Assembly (NCBI GenBank): GCA_025362705.1
Contig: JANYFH010000097.1
Coordinates: forward strand, 1 to 6,248
Source of the DNA: Betaproteobacteria bacterium
GTDB taxonomy: Bacteria; Pseudomonadota; Gammaproteobacteria; Burkholderiales; Usitatibacteraceae
Direction of reading: 5' to 3'
DNA: 6,248 nt
Shown: piece after piece, positions 6,090 through 6,248 of the stretch
Layout: every line of letters begins with the position of its first letter
Numbering within the stretch: position 1 is the stretch's first letter
Notes under the pieces: generated by a model
Databases searched by the model: none
Told to the model about the DNA's origin: nothing
What the model saw: only the letters and a program-made list of their open reading frames with translations
Program-made: the position numbers and the translations under genes

Positions 6090-6248
6090 CAGTCTGTGGC
6101 TCCGGGAGTTGCGGGGATGATACCGCGCTTGAGATAAATCGGTCGCAGGTGAGCTCTGAGTCGCGGCAAACACAAGGCATAACTTCCCACTGCGACGGCG
6201 CACACCAGTCCGCAGACGGTGAAAGTGCGCGGTGCGCCTATGTGCTCG
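6089..6248 (-). CDS. C-terminal end of an MFS-type transporter (5' part beyond window edge)
   Basis: From the right edge a frame runs 52 codons to a TGA at 6091-6089. It reads GAPRTF, then a hydrophobic span (about TVCGLVCAVAVGSYALCL), then LPRLRAHLRPIYLKRGIIP and a short tail. One last membrane helix followed by a basic LPxLRxxxRPIYxxxGI tail is typical of a large group of bacterial major facilitator transporters (MFS_3-like). The stop shares its A with the ATG of the downstream crotonase gene, implying one operon with coupled translation. The frame was found by translating directly from the edge, since it has no start inside the window. The substrate cannot be inferred; the assignment rests on a short tail only. 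Confidence 0.65.
   Translation of the reverse strand, partial: EHIGAPRTFTVCGLVCAVAVGSYALCLPRLRAHLRPIYLKRGIIPATPGATD

Noticed and set aside
1..6248. Mobile elements, CRISPR arrays, tRNA or rRNA genes
   Set aside because: No transposase or integrase coding, no spaced repeat array and no tRNA-like cloverleaf was recognised on either strand.

Overview
This window looks like chromosomal DNA from a betaproteobacterium with an inorganic-sulfur oxidation capability. The basis is the protein families and their wording: MoaC, a BepA-type M48 protease, TusA, and a SoxX-type cytochrome. No database search was possible. The window is densely packed. All gene boundaries were read from the sequence, and both edges cut a gene.

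Layout from left to right. (1) Minus strand, 1-1958: a BepA-like periplasmic zinc metalloprotease (318-1958). Its stop codon overlaps the start of the SoxX-type cytochrome c gene, which runs off the left edge (1-324). (2) Plus strand, 2080-2562: moaC of molybdenum-cofactor synthesis, divergent from the protease. (3) Minus strand, 2565-4735: a two-gene chromate-resistance unit. A rhodanese-ChrB fusion is followed by a two-domain ChrA transporter, the two overlapping by ATGA, and chrA converges on moaC with only 2 bases between. (4) 4736-5032: a gene-free divergent region of about 300 bases with inverted repeats, a recurring GCTAC motif and candidate promoters in both directions. (5) Plus strand, 5033-5269: tusA, a sulfane-sulfur carrier. 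(6) Minus strand, 5295-6248: the C-terminus of an MFS-type transporter entering from the right edge, overlapping by TGATG a crotonase-fold acyl-CoA enzyme. That enzyme lacks both hydratase glutamates and looks like an isomerase.

How the genes fit together. Four of the seven genes touch sulfur handling: SoxX (thiosulfate oxidation), a rhodanese domain (sulfane-sulfur transfer), TusA (persulfide relay) and MoaC (upstream of a step that needs sulfur delivery). The chromate genes sit between moaC and tusA. Chromate competes with sulfate for uptake and damages thiols, so a rhodanese fused to ChrB next to tusA is suggestive of a chromate-sulfur link, but this is inference. No tRNA, rRNA, CRISPR array, insertion sequence or phage feature was seen.
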